Shown: positions 11,601-22,491 of the stretch, one piece after another
How the letters are laid out: each line of letters begins with the position of its first letter
How positions within the stretch are numbered: position 1 is the stretch's first letter
Source of the DNA: Orbilia blumenaviensis
Taxonomy: Eukaryota; Ascomycota; Orbiliomycetes; Orbiliales; Orbiliaceae
Direction: 5' to 3'
DNA: 64,000 nucleotides
Assembly (NCBI GenBank): GCA_036872755.1
Contig: JAVHNS010000003.1
Location: forward strand, 1,798,001-1,862,000
Program-made: the position numbers and the translations under genes
Notes under the pieces: model-generated
The model's input: only the letters and a program-made list of their open reading frames with translations
The model's database searches: none
What the model was told of the DNA's origin: nothing

Positions 11601-12081
11601 TATCCTTGCCCCTATCTTTGTCTCGTTCTCTGTCTTTGTCGCGTTCTCGTTCTCGTTCACGATCCCGTTCCTTCTCTCTCCGACTCTCCTTCTCATCACC
11701 ATCCCTTCGTTTCCTATCTTTATCCCGACTCCTCTCACTCTTCTCTTTCGGTGCCGGAGGCGGCGGCATACTCATCAATTCGTCCTCATCCTCCATCGCC
11801 ACGAACCCATACTTTTTCTTTTCTACCTTCTTAACAGCTGCCGCCCCCGAGCTAGCTACCAATGCACCATTGCTCTTCTTCCCTGTTCGCCGGTATAATT
11901 CGTCTGCAAAAGCGCGTGTCGACGATGTATCGCCATCGATGAAGCTTGATAGCTTGTCCGCGAGTGCGCCCGAGGATTTAGAAGATGAAGCAGTGGCGAG
12001 GACGAAATCGATTATCGTGGAGTCAGCGGCACCGGAGAGTTTGAGGAGGCTGTCAGATACCCAGCTGCGAAGGTCCGACAT
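8656..12081 (-). CDS. PRP2: Pre-mRNA-splicing DEAH-box ATPase PRP2/DHX16
   Basis: Exon 1 is 12081-8821, the intron 8820-8758 (63 bp) and exon 2 8757-8656, giving 1120 residues. The intron is supported because its removal replaces an unnatural tail with the family end EVAPHYHKKKDL. The N-terminal 70 residues form the helical region seen in DHX16, followed by an Arg/Asp/Glu/Lys-rich stretch (110-330). The helicase core has GETGSGKTT (about 495), DEAH (about 592), SSATMD (about 626), TNIAETSIT and QRSGRAGRVGPGKC, then the winged-helix, ratchet and OB regions. PRP2 uses ATP to remodel the Bact spliceosome before the first catalytic step. PRP22 and PRP16 are the alternatives, but there is no S1 domain and the N terminus fits PRP2. 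Confidence 0.93.
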
Positions 12082-13307
12082 TTTTTTTGGTGGAGGCCCT
12101 CGGTCGGTCTGTTAAAGGGCGACGGAGTCTTGGTGGTATCGACGGGGTTTGAAGGTGTGAGTAAATGCGACGTGAATTCGAGAATATATGCAAGGATGGT
12201 GCGTGTGGTATTTCGCTAGAGACAACGCAAATGCTTTGCTGACCTTCTACAGACAACTCTACAGACAACTCTACTAGTCAACCATGGTCTCGTTGGGTCA
12301 ACCATAACTTTTATCTAATAGAGCCAACTAATTGACTGGGGCCATTAGAAGAACTGATTTTGTCCCGATATATCACCATAGCAGTACTATTGAGCATTAT
12401 AGTTTGTCAATAGAAGGTAGCGTCTAGCTATAGGACCTACACTCTCATTGTAACAGAAGGTAAAACTATCGGACCCAGAAACCTAGCCACTATCAAACTG
12501 TGCACTTGCTTTTACACGTCATGGCATAGATAAAATACAAGTTATGGCTTTGTAAAGGATCTGTTCATGAAGTATTTTCGATCTTAGTTGCGGACTTCGA
12601 TGTACGGTTCATTATCTACAACATAACAGTTTCAGCAGCAGTATCGCCATGGCGAGATCTGGTAAAATAGAGCGAACTCGGCTCGACACTGGATTAAGAC
12701 CAAGGTCCTGATGCCGCCATGACTACGCCATACGGCACTGTACCGGCACTAAGGGCTGACTTAGGCTGTCCAATCCTTGAAACCAGCTAACTTCGTGTAA
12801 CCATCAACACCGAATATAGCTTGTGCAAGTCCAAAACGAGTTGGCGAGTTCATAATGCAACATATAACAACGCGGGAACGCTTCAAGATCTTCACGCAAC
12901 CATGTCTAGTCCTAGCCTGGCCTGCGAAAGGCGAAGGTCTGAAATATTCCACACAATATGTAAAGTACTTAGTCTCGGTCCCAGACGCTGTTGACCACAA
13001 CTGTGTAAAGTACTTAAGCATAGACCTAGACACGTTAAATATCCGAGTTCGGTATACGGAGATTGATATCCGATGCGAGGGCGAGATCTCGAGACAAGAT
13101 ATATCGATATTGATCCGATATCGATATGCCCCAAATTTAAAAACCCACGAAACTACCGTAATATTTCCCCTCCTTTTTCCGAATTAAATGATATCCAGAT
13201 CCACGAAAACAAACTTCCATCCCTATTTTCCCTACAACCTAAATTTTCAATATTATTGACATATATCAATCCCCTACGGTTGACTTGGATCCAGACCTTC
13301 CGCCACA
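12082..13307. other. Intergenic between PRP2 and F-box gene
   Basis: Divergent promoters of PRP2 (minus) and the F-box gene (plus). The palindrome ATATCGATAT occurs at 13101-13110 and 13118-13127, and the phrase TGTAAAGTACTTA recurs at about 12959 and 13005. No gene is supported. Confidence 0.5.
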
Positions 13308-15027
13308 ATGTGCGGCAATTCTCTGAATGCAACTCCAAACCCAGAGCGCCCTGCCTCCTGGCAGGATCTTCCTCGGAATTCGAAGACACCTTTGAACCTG
13401 ACCACACTACCTCAAGATATTCTCACTCACATCGTAGAATATCTACGTCCATGCCATGCAAATAAACTTCTAACCACATGCAAAACACTGTATCCGACCT
13501 TCCAACGGCAAGTTTGGTCTGCACTAAAATTTGACGGACGTTACGACGAACAGAGAGAGGCGGGTATAGTAATACTTATTATAAAGAAAGGCGTAGATAA
13601 GTCACCATTGCAGTTTGTTAGGACACGTCGTATCGGAGAAAGATTTTTTACTGCGGAGTCGGTTTTGGAAAAGCGCGAATTTCTACAGCTTATTCTATTG
13701 GGATTGCTATATAGTAATGAAATAAACCTACGGCATGTTGAGCTGATCATGACTGGTCTTATGACTATTGAGATGCTTGATTATAACAGTGGTACGTTTT
13801 GCGATACCCGTTCATACCAATCCTTGTTTTTGCTTTTTCCCTTCTATCCAATTAATCGATTTGAGAAGGTAGGGGACTCAAGTATATATTATGAGAGTTC
13901 AATTCGATAGCTAACGCAACTATCCTGGAACTTTTCAGGTAGATCTAACTACCCCGAACCCCCACTCTATGAAACTAACCACGAATATATCAACTTACTC
14001 AAGGATCTAAGGAAATACTCACAGAAACGCGAAGCCCGCGGGCTGGTACCTAGAATAGGGCTTAGAACAAACATCGTCGACCACATCCCTCATCTGTTCC
14101 ACCTCCAGGCTATAACACAACCAACGATCGAGACCCCCAAATGCGGTAGTATTAATAAATTCTGGATCACCCGCAGGACCGAAGGGCCGAAAAATTCATC
14201 AATCCAGCAAACGGCAGACTTATTTGCCGACCTCGCAAATCTCAATATGCTCTCCTGGAAAGATAACAGAGATGCCGCACCTGACAGACTTATGAATGGT
14301 ACACTTTCGAAGGAACTGGCTGAGCTCCAAAATATTGTCACGGGTATGCGAAAGCTACGCGAATTGCGATTGGAATACGCTTTCTTCCACCCATCATTAT
14401 TTCTAGTTCCACCAGAGAATGTCAAAACACTAGAGGTTAGTAAAATGAGCAAGGAATGGTGGTACCAGTTTGCGGAGTGCCCTCTCTCATCGATTAGAGT
14501 CCTCAAAGTCAGTGGGGGCATTGGGTATGAGAAGCTGTATAGGATCAGTCGTGTTGCTATTCGCGGACGTACTCGAGGAGTTTTGCGACGGCGATCGGGG
14601 AGTACTAGCTTCGAAGCTAAATGGGGAATATGACGATGACGATGACGATGTCGGTTATTGGAATCCTGACGAAATGATGGTATCAAAGCCATATAACCTT
14701 AGGGCCCGCATACTGGCAATGAACCAAGGGCTTTCAAAACGCTCGGTGAAAGAAATCGCCATGGCAGATGGAGAGGACTTACTAATTCTGTTTCAACAGA
14801 GTCTTCGAACCCATGCGCGGTATGCTAGATCTGCGGTGTGTAATAAGTACACACACAATATTCTCAAGAACCCTAATGGCGATAATCGGGATACATTCAA
14901 GCAGGAATACATGACAGTTCTTCGCAGCAGTTTTTCCGGGATATCCGACTTGAGAAGATGGGAAAAGGCAGAAGATATAGTTGAAAAGGTCTACAGGGCG
15001 GCGGTGTCTCTGTACTGTAACCCCTAG
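13308..15027 (+). CDS. F-box protein, reading frame apparently broken near 14550
   Basis: Exon 1 is 13308-13791, the intron 13792-13938 and exon 2 starts at 13939 in phase. The N terminus carries an F-box (TLPQDILTHIVEYLRPCHAN, residues about 33-70), which would recruit a substrate to an SCF ubiquitin ligase through Skp1. Downstream is a leucine-rich helical region with no recognised repeat. In the first frame the protein would stop at 14633 (392 residues), but its last 30 residues are Arg-rich nonsense, while the +1 frame from about 14550 reads as good coding sequence (FADVLEEFCDGDRG and on) to a stop at 15025-15027. No intron with acceptable signals restores the frame, so this is a frameshift, a sequencing error or an unusual splice. 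Probably a decaying or polymorphic accessory gene. Confidence 0.6.
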
Positions 15028-15450
15028 CAACAGGCCCGACTGCCTAGAGGCTTATATTTTCAGACCCTTGACAAGGTATATCAAAAGGTCAAATATGAGT
15101 GTATCGCAAGGCTGGTTGATGGGTCTATATCTGGATTTAGTTGTTCGATTTTTCGACATCACTGCAAGTCTGAGCTCCGGAACTGGCCCGCGGGTCTGCC
15201 CGAACTCCGAAGTTGGGAACATGCACAAGAAATTTCACAAAAGTTGGGTAGCGACTGTATGCACGCAGTTATTCGCAGTACGTATAGTTTTGATACAGAG
15301 GACAATATCCTAAAAGCTAACCGCAGGGCTTGTGGTAAGATAATGGAAGAATATATCAGAAATCGAAATCCGTACTGTCTCGCGAGCATTAAAGCAGAAT
15401 GGTTCCAGAGCATGGTCAAGAATCTAGAGGAATTGTGGGTGTCGAACTGA
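15028..15450 (+). pseudogene. Continuation or diverged repeat of the F-box gene C terminus
   Basis: The frame that stops at 15027 stays open beyond that stop to 15450 and has coding character. It contains ELRSWEHAQEISQKL, which resembles DLRRWEKAEDIVEKV just before the stop, so this looks like a second diverged copy of the same helical motif. A good acceptor (TATTTTCAG, ending 15063) lies at its head, but no strong donor gives the right phase; a weak GTGTCT donor at 15004 would. It could be a true last exon or a relic of a tandem duplication. Confidence 0.4.
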
Positions 15451-16048
15451 TCTATATATGTGACGTCGACGGAAGCCTAAGGCGAATCTTGAGACGGAAT
15501 GACGGGGAAACGAATGCAACGTGACTCTAAAACATCAATTATATATAGGTACGCAAATATTTAGGTAGTTCTATTAACTATTTAGTCTTGTTACAATATA
15601 TAGGTATAAAGTAGATATTGAAATTGATATAATTGTAAATTTCTTGCTAGAACGAATTTGTCGAGAAGGTAAAGTGCTGCTAGTTAGTAAGTGACACAGG
15701 TATAAGATAACCAACAGAATCCAGATGGCCGCTCCAAAGGGTATCCCATGCGCCGGTGTGTGTGCGTGTGTATTATATACAAAATAAAAGATAAAAATAA
15801 AAAGGGGAAACGAAATGTGCTGCAAAGTGATAATATGTAAAGATGCATTAACGAATGTGATGCCAATATGTATTACCGTATAAAAAACCGGTTGGGGTAA
15901 CGCAACTGTAGTCGAAATATATCAGCCTTACGAGAGTTATAACAGACTGCAAGGTTTGCGCCTCAAAAAACCCTCTTCCGGCCTCGAATGCGTGTTTGAT
16001 GGGTGTGGTGTAGTAATCGTAAGGACTGGAGACCAGTAAGAACCGCAT
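15451..16048. other. AT-rich intergenic
   Basis: Convergent 3' region between the F-box remnant and the minus-strand isomerase gene. There is a TG/TA-rich run near 15757-15785. No gene is supported. Confidence 0.5.
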
Positions 16049-17158
16049 TTATAAAATATCCTCGCTTTCCGCATACCCGACCCCTCCACCGGGTAGCTGT
16101 ATCTCTAGAATCTGCCCCCGCCGAATCATACTTCTCGCATCGTTAACCATAATTCCACCATTGAGAAGTATCGTATCGCACTTTTTCACCACAATCCCCG
16201 CCGCATTCAACGCTATATCGGGATTGTCCACAGCCTTCAGCCTTCTCGGCGGGACCACCGACCCGTCTGCAATCCTAACCCATCCGCCCTTCGCTCTAAA
16301 TGCTAGCATCAAACAATCTGCCACTCTACTTCCCTCAATACTTTCCAGCATAGGGATATCTCCAACCCTGACCGCACAATCTGCCAGCGTTCTCTTCCTG
16401 TCCCCAATAGCCCCACCAGGATGGAACCCATGGAAAACATCCTGTGTCTTCCTGCCTTCAATAGTATGCATCGTATCCGCCACCGCTAAAGCCAAAGCAT
16501 CCCCTAGGGCAATCGTAACAGTCGTAGAAGTCGTCGGTGCCGGAACACCAAATGTGATCTCCTCCTTCTCGTGAACAGGTGTCGGTAACAAAATCGCATT
16601 TTCCCGTCCAGCCGTCAACGGACAAGTTAATTGAGAAGTATGTGCCGTCATAGCAATAACCATAGTTTGCGATGGTATATGACTAAGAATTTTTACTAAT
16701 TCTGTGGTGGTGCCAGAGTAGGTAACCAGTACCAGAATGTCCTGAGCTCGGATTATTCCCATGTCGCCGTGGAGTGCTTCGGTAGGGTGGAGGAAGAAGG
16801 ACATGAGGCCGAGGGAGTTCATTGTTGCTACCATCTTTTGGGCAATCTTACCAGACTTGCCCATGCCACTGAAGATTACTTTTCCATGGTTTACGGAGAG
16901 CGAGTGGGTTATACATTGCACTGCGTGAACGAAAGCAGTCCGGGCGGTGGGGTTTGTGGTGTAGATTCTGGTCAGATAGGATAGGGAAGCTGCTTCGGTT
17001 GCAAGAACATGAACGGCTAAGTCGAGAATTGACTCGCTATTCGACGGACCTATTTCTAGAGGTGGCGTGGAAGGAGGCGAAACTAAACAATTTGGAGTTT
17101 TTGGGGTGGTGGTGAAGTTGGCGGGGAGGGCCTGAAAAAGACGGGTGGATGTCGACAT
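16049..17158 (-). CDS. SIS-domain sugar-phosphate isomerase, KpsF/GutQ-like
   Basis: Single exon, 369 residues. The SIS domain (about 75-225) has GKVIFSGMGKSGKIAQKMVA, LHPTEALHGDMG and VTYSGTTTELVKIL, followed by FHPGGAIGDRKRTLADC, the linker signature of bacterial D-arabinose-5-phosphate isomerases (KpsF, KdsD, GutQ). Bacterial relatives end in paired CBS domains; here the last 100 residues fill that place but are too diverged to call CBS with confidence. The bacterial enzyme interconverts ribulose-5-phosphate and arabinose-5-phosphate for Kdo synthesis. Fungi make no Kdo, so the physiological substrate is open. The lack of introns and the bacterial-type family allow an old transfer, but base use is not foreign. 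Confidence 0.85.
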   Translation of the reverse strand: MSTSTRLFQALPANFTTTPKTPNCLVSPPSTPPLEIGPSNSESILDLAVHVLATEAASLSYLTRIYTTNPTARTAFVHAVQCITHSLSVNHGKVIFSGMGKSGKIAQKMVATMNSLGLMSFFLHPTEALHGDMGIIRAQDILVLVTYSGTTTELVKILSHIPSQTMVIAMTAHTSQLTCPLTAGRENAILLPTPVHEKEEITFGVPAPTTSTTVTIALGDALALAVADTMHTIEGRKTQDVFHGFHPGGAIGDRKRTLADCAVRVGDIPMLESIEGSRVADCLMLAFRAKGGWVRIADGSVVPPRRLKAVDNPDIALNAAGIVVKKCDTILLNGGIMVNDARSMIRRGQILEIQLPGGGVGYAESEDIL

Positions 17159-20100
17159 CTTTTTTTACAAGAAAATATTTTTGGTTTTGCGATATCCTGC
17201 GAAACCCTTTTCGGGTATGTTGCGTGATAGAACAGGAAATCGAACAAATCGGTCTGGACGAATGGACGAGCTCGAGCTCTTGGGGATTATTTAATTATTC
17301 CGGACTCTATAGAGAACAAGAGATGGATTGATGCGAGACCTGATCGGGATGGCGCAATGATAGGGTGGTGGTACCCGGATATTCGGCTAGAGCGCTTGAA
17401 TTTGTCAGTGGAAGTCGAGTTTTTTCGGCGAGTGGATCTGTAGACGCTATAATTGCGGGTCAAGGTGGCGTCTATAAGATAAAGACTTTACTTACAGCTG
17501 TATTATATTAAGCTGCGGCAAATCAGACAGAGCTGTGGTATGTATAAATACTGGTACATCGATAAGGATGAAGGAAAGAAAATATTGGTTGTGAATTGCT
17601 AGATCTAGACAGAGAATGAATAACAATATATAATTCTCCAGCCCAAGGTAGGCATACGGCGTATGGGACCCTGGACAGACCCTGAAAAAAGAAGGCGAAG
17701 GTGCATTGTATTGTCTGGACCGAGAGTTTGACCAAGGTTTTGGACCTTGCTTGCCGAAACTGTAACCTACCTCTCTCTATTCCTCATACATGTGCAACTT
17801 TGCTGAATAATTAAAATTTATGACTTCAAGACTCCCGCAAGAAGTTAACTTTAATATAAGCAGGCTGCATTGGAACCATCATCGATGATTGGAGCGATCG
17901 GTTTAGAAGTTCATTAGAACGGGATATTTCGATCTCTGCGCGGGAAGAATCTGTAAGTTGATGACGCCCGCGATTATGTATTATTAATCGGGCCTTTCCA
18001 TATTCTTTGCAGTGAATCCGAAGCGTGCGCGCACCGTTTCCTTACTGGTTAGTGTCGGAACCATGGTGTGGCAAATTCCGAGGAAATGCTAACGGCTCCG
18101 TGGCTCGGATATCGATGGCGAAGTATTGCTAGCTGCATCCCAGGTGTGGTCATAGATTCTCGACTCGGGTCGCATCGCATACACGGTTCATAATTGTAGT
18201 GTTAGATCCGATTGATAAGATTCGATTATTAATTTAGTCTCTTTCTTGAAGAGGAAGCGGTAAGTGTCGGTGGTCCTGTCATAGTCTTCGGTTCTATGAA
18301 TGTGACCCCTCCTCTTAACCCGCCGCCGGATCCGCCAGACTGTTCAGCTGGGGGCGGGCTCCACACCTGAGCCCCTCCATGGACGCAACCAGCTTCTTTT
18401 GGGAAATAGAGGGGGGACCAAACGTCTTTTTGGGTGTTGTGTATGTTGGATACTTCGATGGTCATTGATATTTGCAAACTCGGATATTTTCGTTTAGACG
18501 ACGAACTGGCTCACTCGCAGTTTAGGTAATTATAAAGTCATGTTGCAAGTTAACCGTTTTAAGACTTGACGCTTTTTCCTTCAGTCGGGACTGTTAGTTT
18601 CTCCCAACTAGCCAAGGGCGAGGTCGGATTCTTGTTTCCTACGCTAAGGCTCCCAAGTCTGTACCTACGGCATAGGCTCCCGCAAGATCAGATGACGAGA
18701 TTAACTGCCTGCTATCGAGGCACGGAAAACAGCTGGTGTTCTATCTTCAAAGGAAAGTGGGACAAAAAACTGTTGGGAATCTGGGAAATCATGGAGAGAA
18801 TTCTAATGACTGGGCAATGTGATAATGCCACGGAGTCGAGTCTAGCAGTATCCTTAATAGACTTTCAAATTTAATAGATCGAGCAATGAGTAACATGAAC
18901 TCTAGTACTCCGTATTACGGTAGATATTCCGGAGTATTGTATCACTCCGAAGTATGGGATAGAGTAGAGAAGCCCAGGAATTTCAAGATGCGGATTCCGT
19001 AGCCCACACCCACATCCCTGACGATGCATCCATACTAAGAATACAGGCTGCATACGAAGACAGGACCCGTCAAGCAAGGGTTCAGAGTCAAAAAATGCCA
19101 AAGAACAAAAAAAAAAAAATGAATGAATGAATGAATGAATGAAATAAAGGAAGCTTGACCGGTTGTGTCCGATAAATTATCGCGATGACGATAGGCCTAT
19201 AGGACCCATACCATCTACCAGGAGGGCGCCCCCAAGCTAGAACCAGAGAAGCAGCCTGCAGCGCAGAGACCAGGTGAGCTCAGGGTTCTGACTGGCTTGG
19301 ATGGGATAATGAATTTCATGAAGACCGACAAACCTGGCTTGAGCTGGTTCAGGGCCGGCCCTTCTTAGGTAAGTTGCAAGTAAAGAGCGACAGTTCCATC
19401 GCCATAGCGGCTGTATTTGGCATCGGATTGGATTGGATTCCAGGCTGATTTGCCAGAGCCAAGCTCAAGCCTTATCCTGTTTCTCCGGCGGAGAGGGATT
19501 CTTTTGTATATACGAAAGGTAATAAGTCCTATACGGAATATCACTACTACTACTAGTATGATAAAAATAAAATAAAAAAAATAAAATAAAAAAAATTAGA
19601 AGAAAAAAGGGGGATAGGTGAAGTAATCGATGTACCGTCTACCGACGGTGGAGTAGATTAAATTTAGTACGTCTGGATGTCATCATTGTCTTTCCAACTT
19701 ACTACTACTACAACTATTACCACCTGTATACCTTGTACAGAGCCTGGATGCATGCATTTCGAAAGTACTTGATCTATAGCACTAGCACTATCGATACCGG
19801 TTCTATCCTCTTGCTCAGCTCAGCTCAGTTCAGTTCAGTCAGCCAGTCAGTCGAGATCCACCGAACTAACAGGCCACCACTACAGTCCAGCATTACATAC
19901 AAGCTCTCCCAGATAATAATATCCAGATGGGTCCAGTGCAATGCTAAATGCGATAACACAATAATATCATACCAGATCAGGATTCCATTCGCTCGCGAAT
20001 AGTTATTTCTCCGCGAATAACATAAAACTGACTTGCACGGCAAATACGGCCAGTTATCTATTTTGACCTCTGGCTTATCTGAAGTCGTCGTTTGACCCAT

Positions 20101-20787
20101 CCTGGCTGTCAGTTGGTGCTCTCGTGATACAACCGTTGGGGGCATTCAATTCAAACAGCTTTGGTCCATCCTCAATACTATAATATTAATATCAATCTGG
20201 CCTGCCTTCCGCCTCGATCAAGCCGGCCAGCCTGCCTGTCATAATCCATAACTAAAAAGCGCTTTCGGAGCAGCCTTCCCGCAAACAGGAGTCTGTGAAT
20301 CCAGCCTCAATAAAGAAAAACAACGCCAAGGGGCCTGTTCATCCCAGATCCAGCTTTCCTCCAACTTGCAACTGAACACCCAACAACCTCCGAATCCGAA
20401 GCCTCGTCTTTCAAACTTCTCCTTTCCTCCATCTGGAACTAGTAATTACGCGGACTGGTAGTGTATTTTTCCATCGCAAGACCTATATCCATACTTTAGT
20501 TGGGCCCTTTTCCACCCATCCATTCATCCCGGCTCCAAGGTCGTCTTTTAAATACACAGTCCACTCGCATCGAAAACCCCCGTTTCTCCACTCTGCATAC
20601 CGGCCTTACCCCGTTTTACCCTCTCCCTTGTAACATACCTACCTACTTCTCAGATCCGTCTACCTTCTGCAAAGAGCTCGAAAAACAACCTGCGCTGGAC
20701 GCGAAACATTTTTGATCCAGTCCATTCCAAGAATACTCGTCGACCAAACAGTCCCAATCGATCTTAATCTCTCTCTTGTTGCCCAGA
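17159..20787. other. Gene-poor spacer, 3.6 kb
   Basis: No convincing gene. It contains a 7-bp inverted repeat (TACTCCG/CGGAGTA) near 18905-18938, a (GAAT)n run near 19117-19144, an A-rich run near 19560-19605, and pyrimidine-rich sequence before 20788, probably the long leader of the next gene. A more GC-rich patch at 18300-18400 holds a 78-codon minus-strand frame (start near 18465) with no recognised domain; I do not call it. Confidence 0.5.
19117..19144. repeat. GAAT microsatellite
   Basis: About six uninterrupted copies of a GAAT unit directly after a poly-A run. Simple repeat in the spacer. Confidence 0.9.
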
Positions 20788-22491
20788 ATGGCATATCGTG
20801 TTCCTCAACACAGATTAACCTCAACCACCCAAACACAACAACCCAAAGATCGACCATCCCTCTCCAGGAGCGCCCTTGGCCAGTCTGCCACCGCCGACTC
20901 AGAAGAATGGGTCGTCTTTTCGCCAACCTCAGATGCTCAGACGCTTAAGACTCCAACATCTGCTAGGGCTAGCGATCTAGGCTCTTTGCAATACGATAGT
21001 TATGATGACGAATTGGAGGAGGGAGAGTCGCAGGCTGATGGCATGGACGATGAAGAGGAGGATGAAGAAGATGATGATGATGATGATGACGAAGATTATG
21101 ACGAGGATATAGACCTGCACGGCTTCCAGAATCCATACCATCAGGGACCGGTTATGCTACCGCAACATGATGGATTAGGGACTTTTCCATCAGCCGTGAG
21201 CAGACAGGGTTCGCTCGAAAAATATGAACCAGAGCCAGCTATATTACCATCGCGTAATTCGTTCACTAATGCCAGAATACAGGCATGGAGAATGGAGCAA
21301 TCGAGGATTCTGCTGAACGAAATCGAACGAGCGACAAAAGGAAGGTTAGGTCTAAGGCAGACTGAAGCCGAAAGAATGGAAGAGGATATGGTCACCATGA
21401 GCGACGTCGGCTTGGAGGAAGCGAACGAGAGGGCGTTGGCCGATAGTGTCGTTGACAACGAGACTTTCTGGGAGAGAATAAGGCGGAAACTGGTCCAAGA
21501 CATAATGGGACTGGATGACATGGTCCTTCAAATAATCTTTGGAGAGGCTCTTCCAGCTGAGTTCGAGAGCATATCGGGCGCATCCACTCCTACTGCAACT
21601 GAGGGAACTGGGTTGAAGCGAATGGATGCCATGTGGGAAGAGAGACTTTTTGAGAGGCTGTCACGTGAATTGGGTGTTCTGGCGCAATATTATACGCCGG
21701 ACGTCGCGAAGGCTGCGTTCTCAACGTATGTTACTAGGAGTGCTCAGGATTCCGCAGGTATATCTCCAACAGCTGCCAAACCTAGAAGCATTGGACCCGG
21801 GACACCGCTCTATGCCCTATACCCCTCTCTCAGGTCGTCAACTTCGTTCTCGACACTTGACCCCTTGTCTTCTACCCGTCAATTCCGTCCCACGATTGAT
21901 GGCGAAGATGACACCGACAGCCATGCCGCTAATTGGGGCATTGAAGACGGGCCGCTATCTTCGTCTCTGCTTTCGGCATCGTCCGAGGCTCGTGTTGACG
22001 CAGAAATCGTTCGAGAGTATTGGGAGAAGGAACTTAATGTACGCATGCTCTTCTCCTACCTTAAATCCAAGCTTGCCACCGCACCGACGGCCACACAAGC
22101 ACCCAATACTGCCCCAACAACCCGTCGCCCTTCAGCGTCATCCACTGCTACCGCTAGGATGGTACCTTCCTCCACCAATAGGTACTCCTCCGCCAGCCTA
22201 AATCAGCCTTTACACCAACAACATCCACTGATTTCGCATGCCCAGACTGTAAATAATACTACGAAGGCGAAAAGAGTCTCGCCGATCGCGTCGTTGACTT
22301 CGGTTTTGGGTGTCGGTATGGGAGGATTCCGGTCGGGGAGTAGTTGTGCATCGCAGTCAACGACTAAGAAGTCAGCACCGAAGGCGACATCTAAGGGATC
22401 ACCTTCGTCCAAGCATTTCTGGGACGTCGGCTCGACAGTTGGAAGCAGCAGGAGTTCGTGCGTCGGCGGGCCCGTCTGGGCGGACGTATAG
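20788..22491 (+). CDS. Acidic, Ser-rich hypothetical protein
   Basis: Single exon; the first ATG in frame is 20788, giving 567 residues. Residues about 70-110 form a Glu/Asp tract. A conserved-looking helical core follows (NARIQAWRMEQSRILLNEIE and ETFWERIRRKLVQDIMGLDD, about 160-260), then an ERLSRELGVLAQYY segment and a Ser/Thr/Pro-rich tail from about 340 that is probably disordered. No enzyme, membrane or DNA-binding motif is seen. I do not recognise the family; it looks like an ascomycete-restricted protein with one alpha-helical domain between disordered regions. A lysine-rich patch near the C terminus could be a nuclear signal. Confidence 0.75.
   Translation: MAYRVPQHRLTSTTQTQQPKDRPSLSRSALGQSATADSEEWVVFSPTSDAQTLKTPTSARASDLGSLQYDSYDDELEEGESQADGMDDEEEDEEDDDDDDDEDYDEDIDLHGFQNPYHQGPVMLPQHDGLGTFPSAVSRQGSLEKYEPEPAILPSRNSFTNARIQAWRMEQSRILLNEIERATKGRLGLRQTEAERMEEDMVTMSDVGLEEANERALADSVVDNETFWERIRRKLVQDIMGLDDMVLQIIFGEALPAEFESISGASTPTATEGTGLKRMDAMWEERLFERLSRELGVLAQYYTPDVAKAAFSTYVTRSAQDSAGISPTAAKPRSIGPGTPLYALYPSLRSSTSFSTLDPLSSTRQFRPTIDGEDDTDSHAANWGIEDGPLSSSLLSASSEARVDAEIVREYWEKELNVRMLFSYLKSKLATAPTATQAPNTAPTTRRPSASSTATARMVPSSTNRYSSASLNQPLHQQHPLISHAQTVNNTTKAKRVSPIASLTSVLGVGMGGFRSGSSCASQSTTKKSAPKATSKGSPSSKHFWDVGSTVGSSRSSCVGGPVWADV

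Noticed and set aside
11247..12115. Long plus-strand frames rich in Ser, Pro and Arg opposite PRP2
   Set aside because: Antisense shadows of the charged N-terminal region of the helicase; no start context or domain.
14508..14548. Short intron to repair the F-box frame
   Set aside because: 41 bases is too short, and the phase does not match the downstream frame.
18229..18477. Gly/Ser/Pro-containing minus-strand frame in a GC-richer patch
   Set aside because: Non-ATG start, short, no homology recognised; kept only as a remark in the spacer entry.
21141..21521. 126-codon minus-strand frame
   Set aside because: Antisense to the acidic orphan protein and explained by its codon composition.
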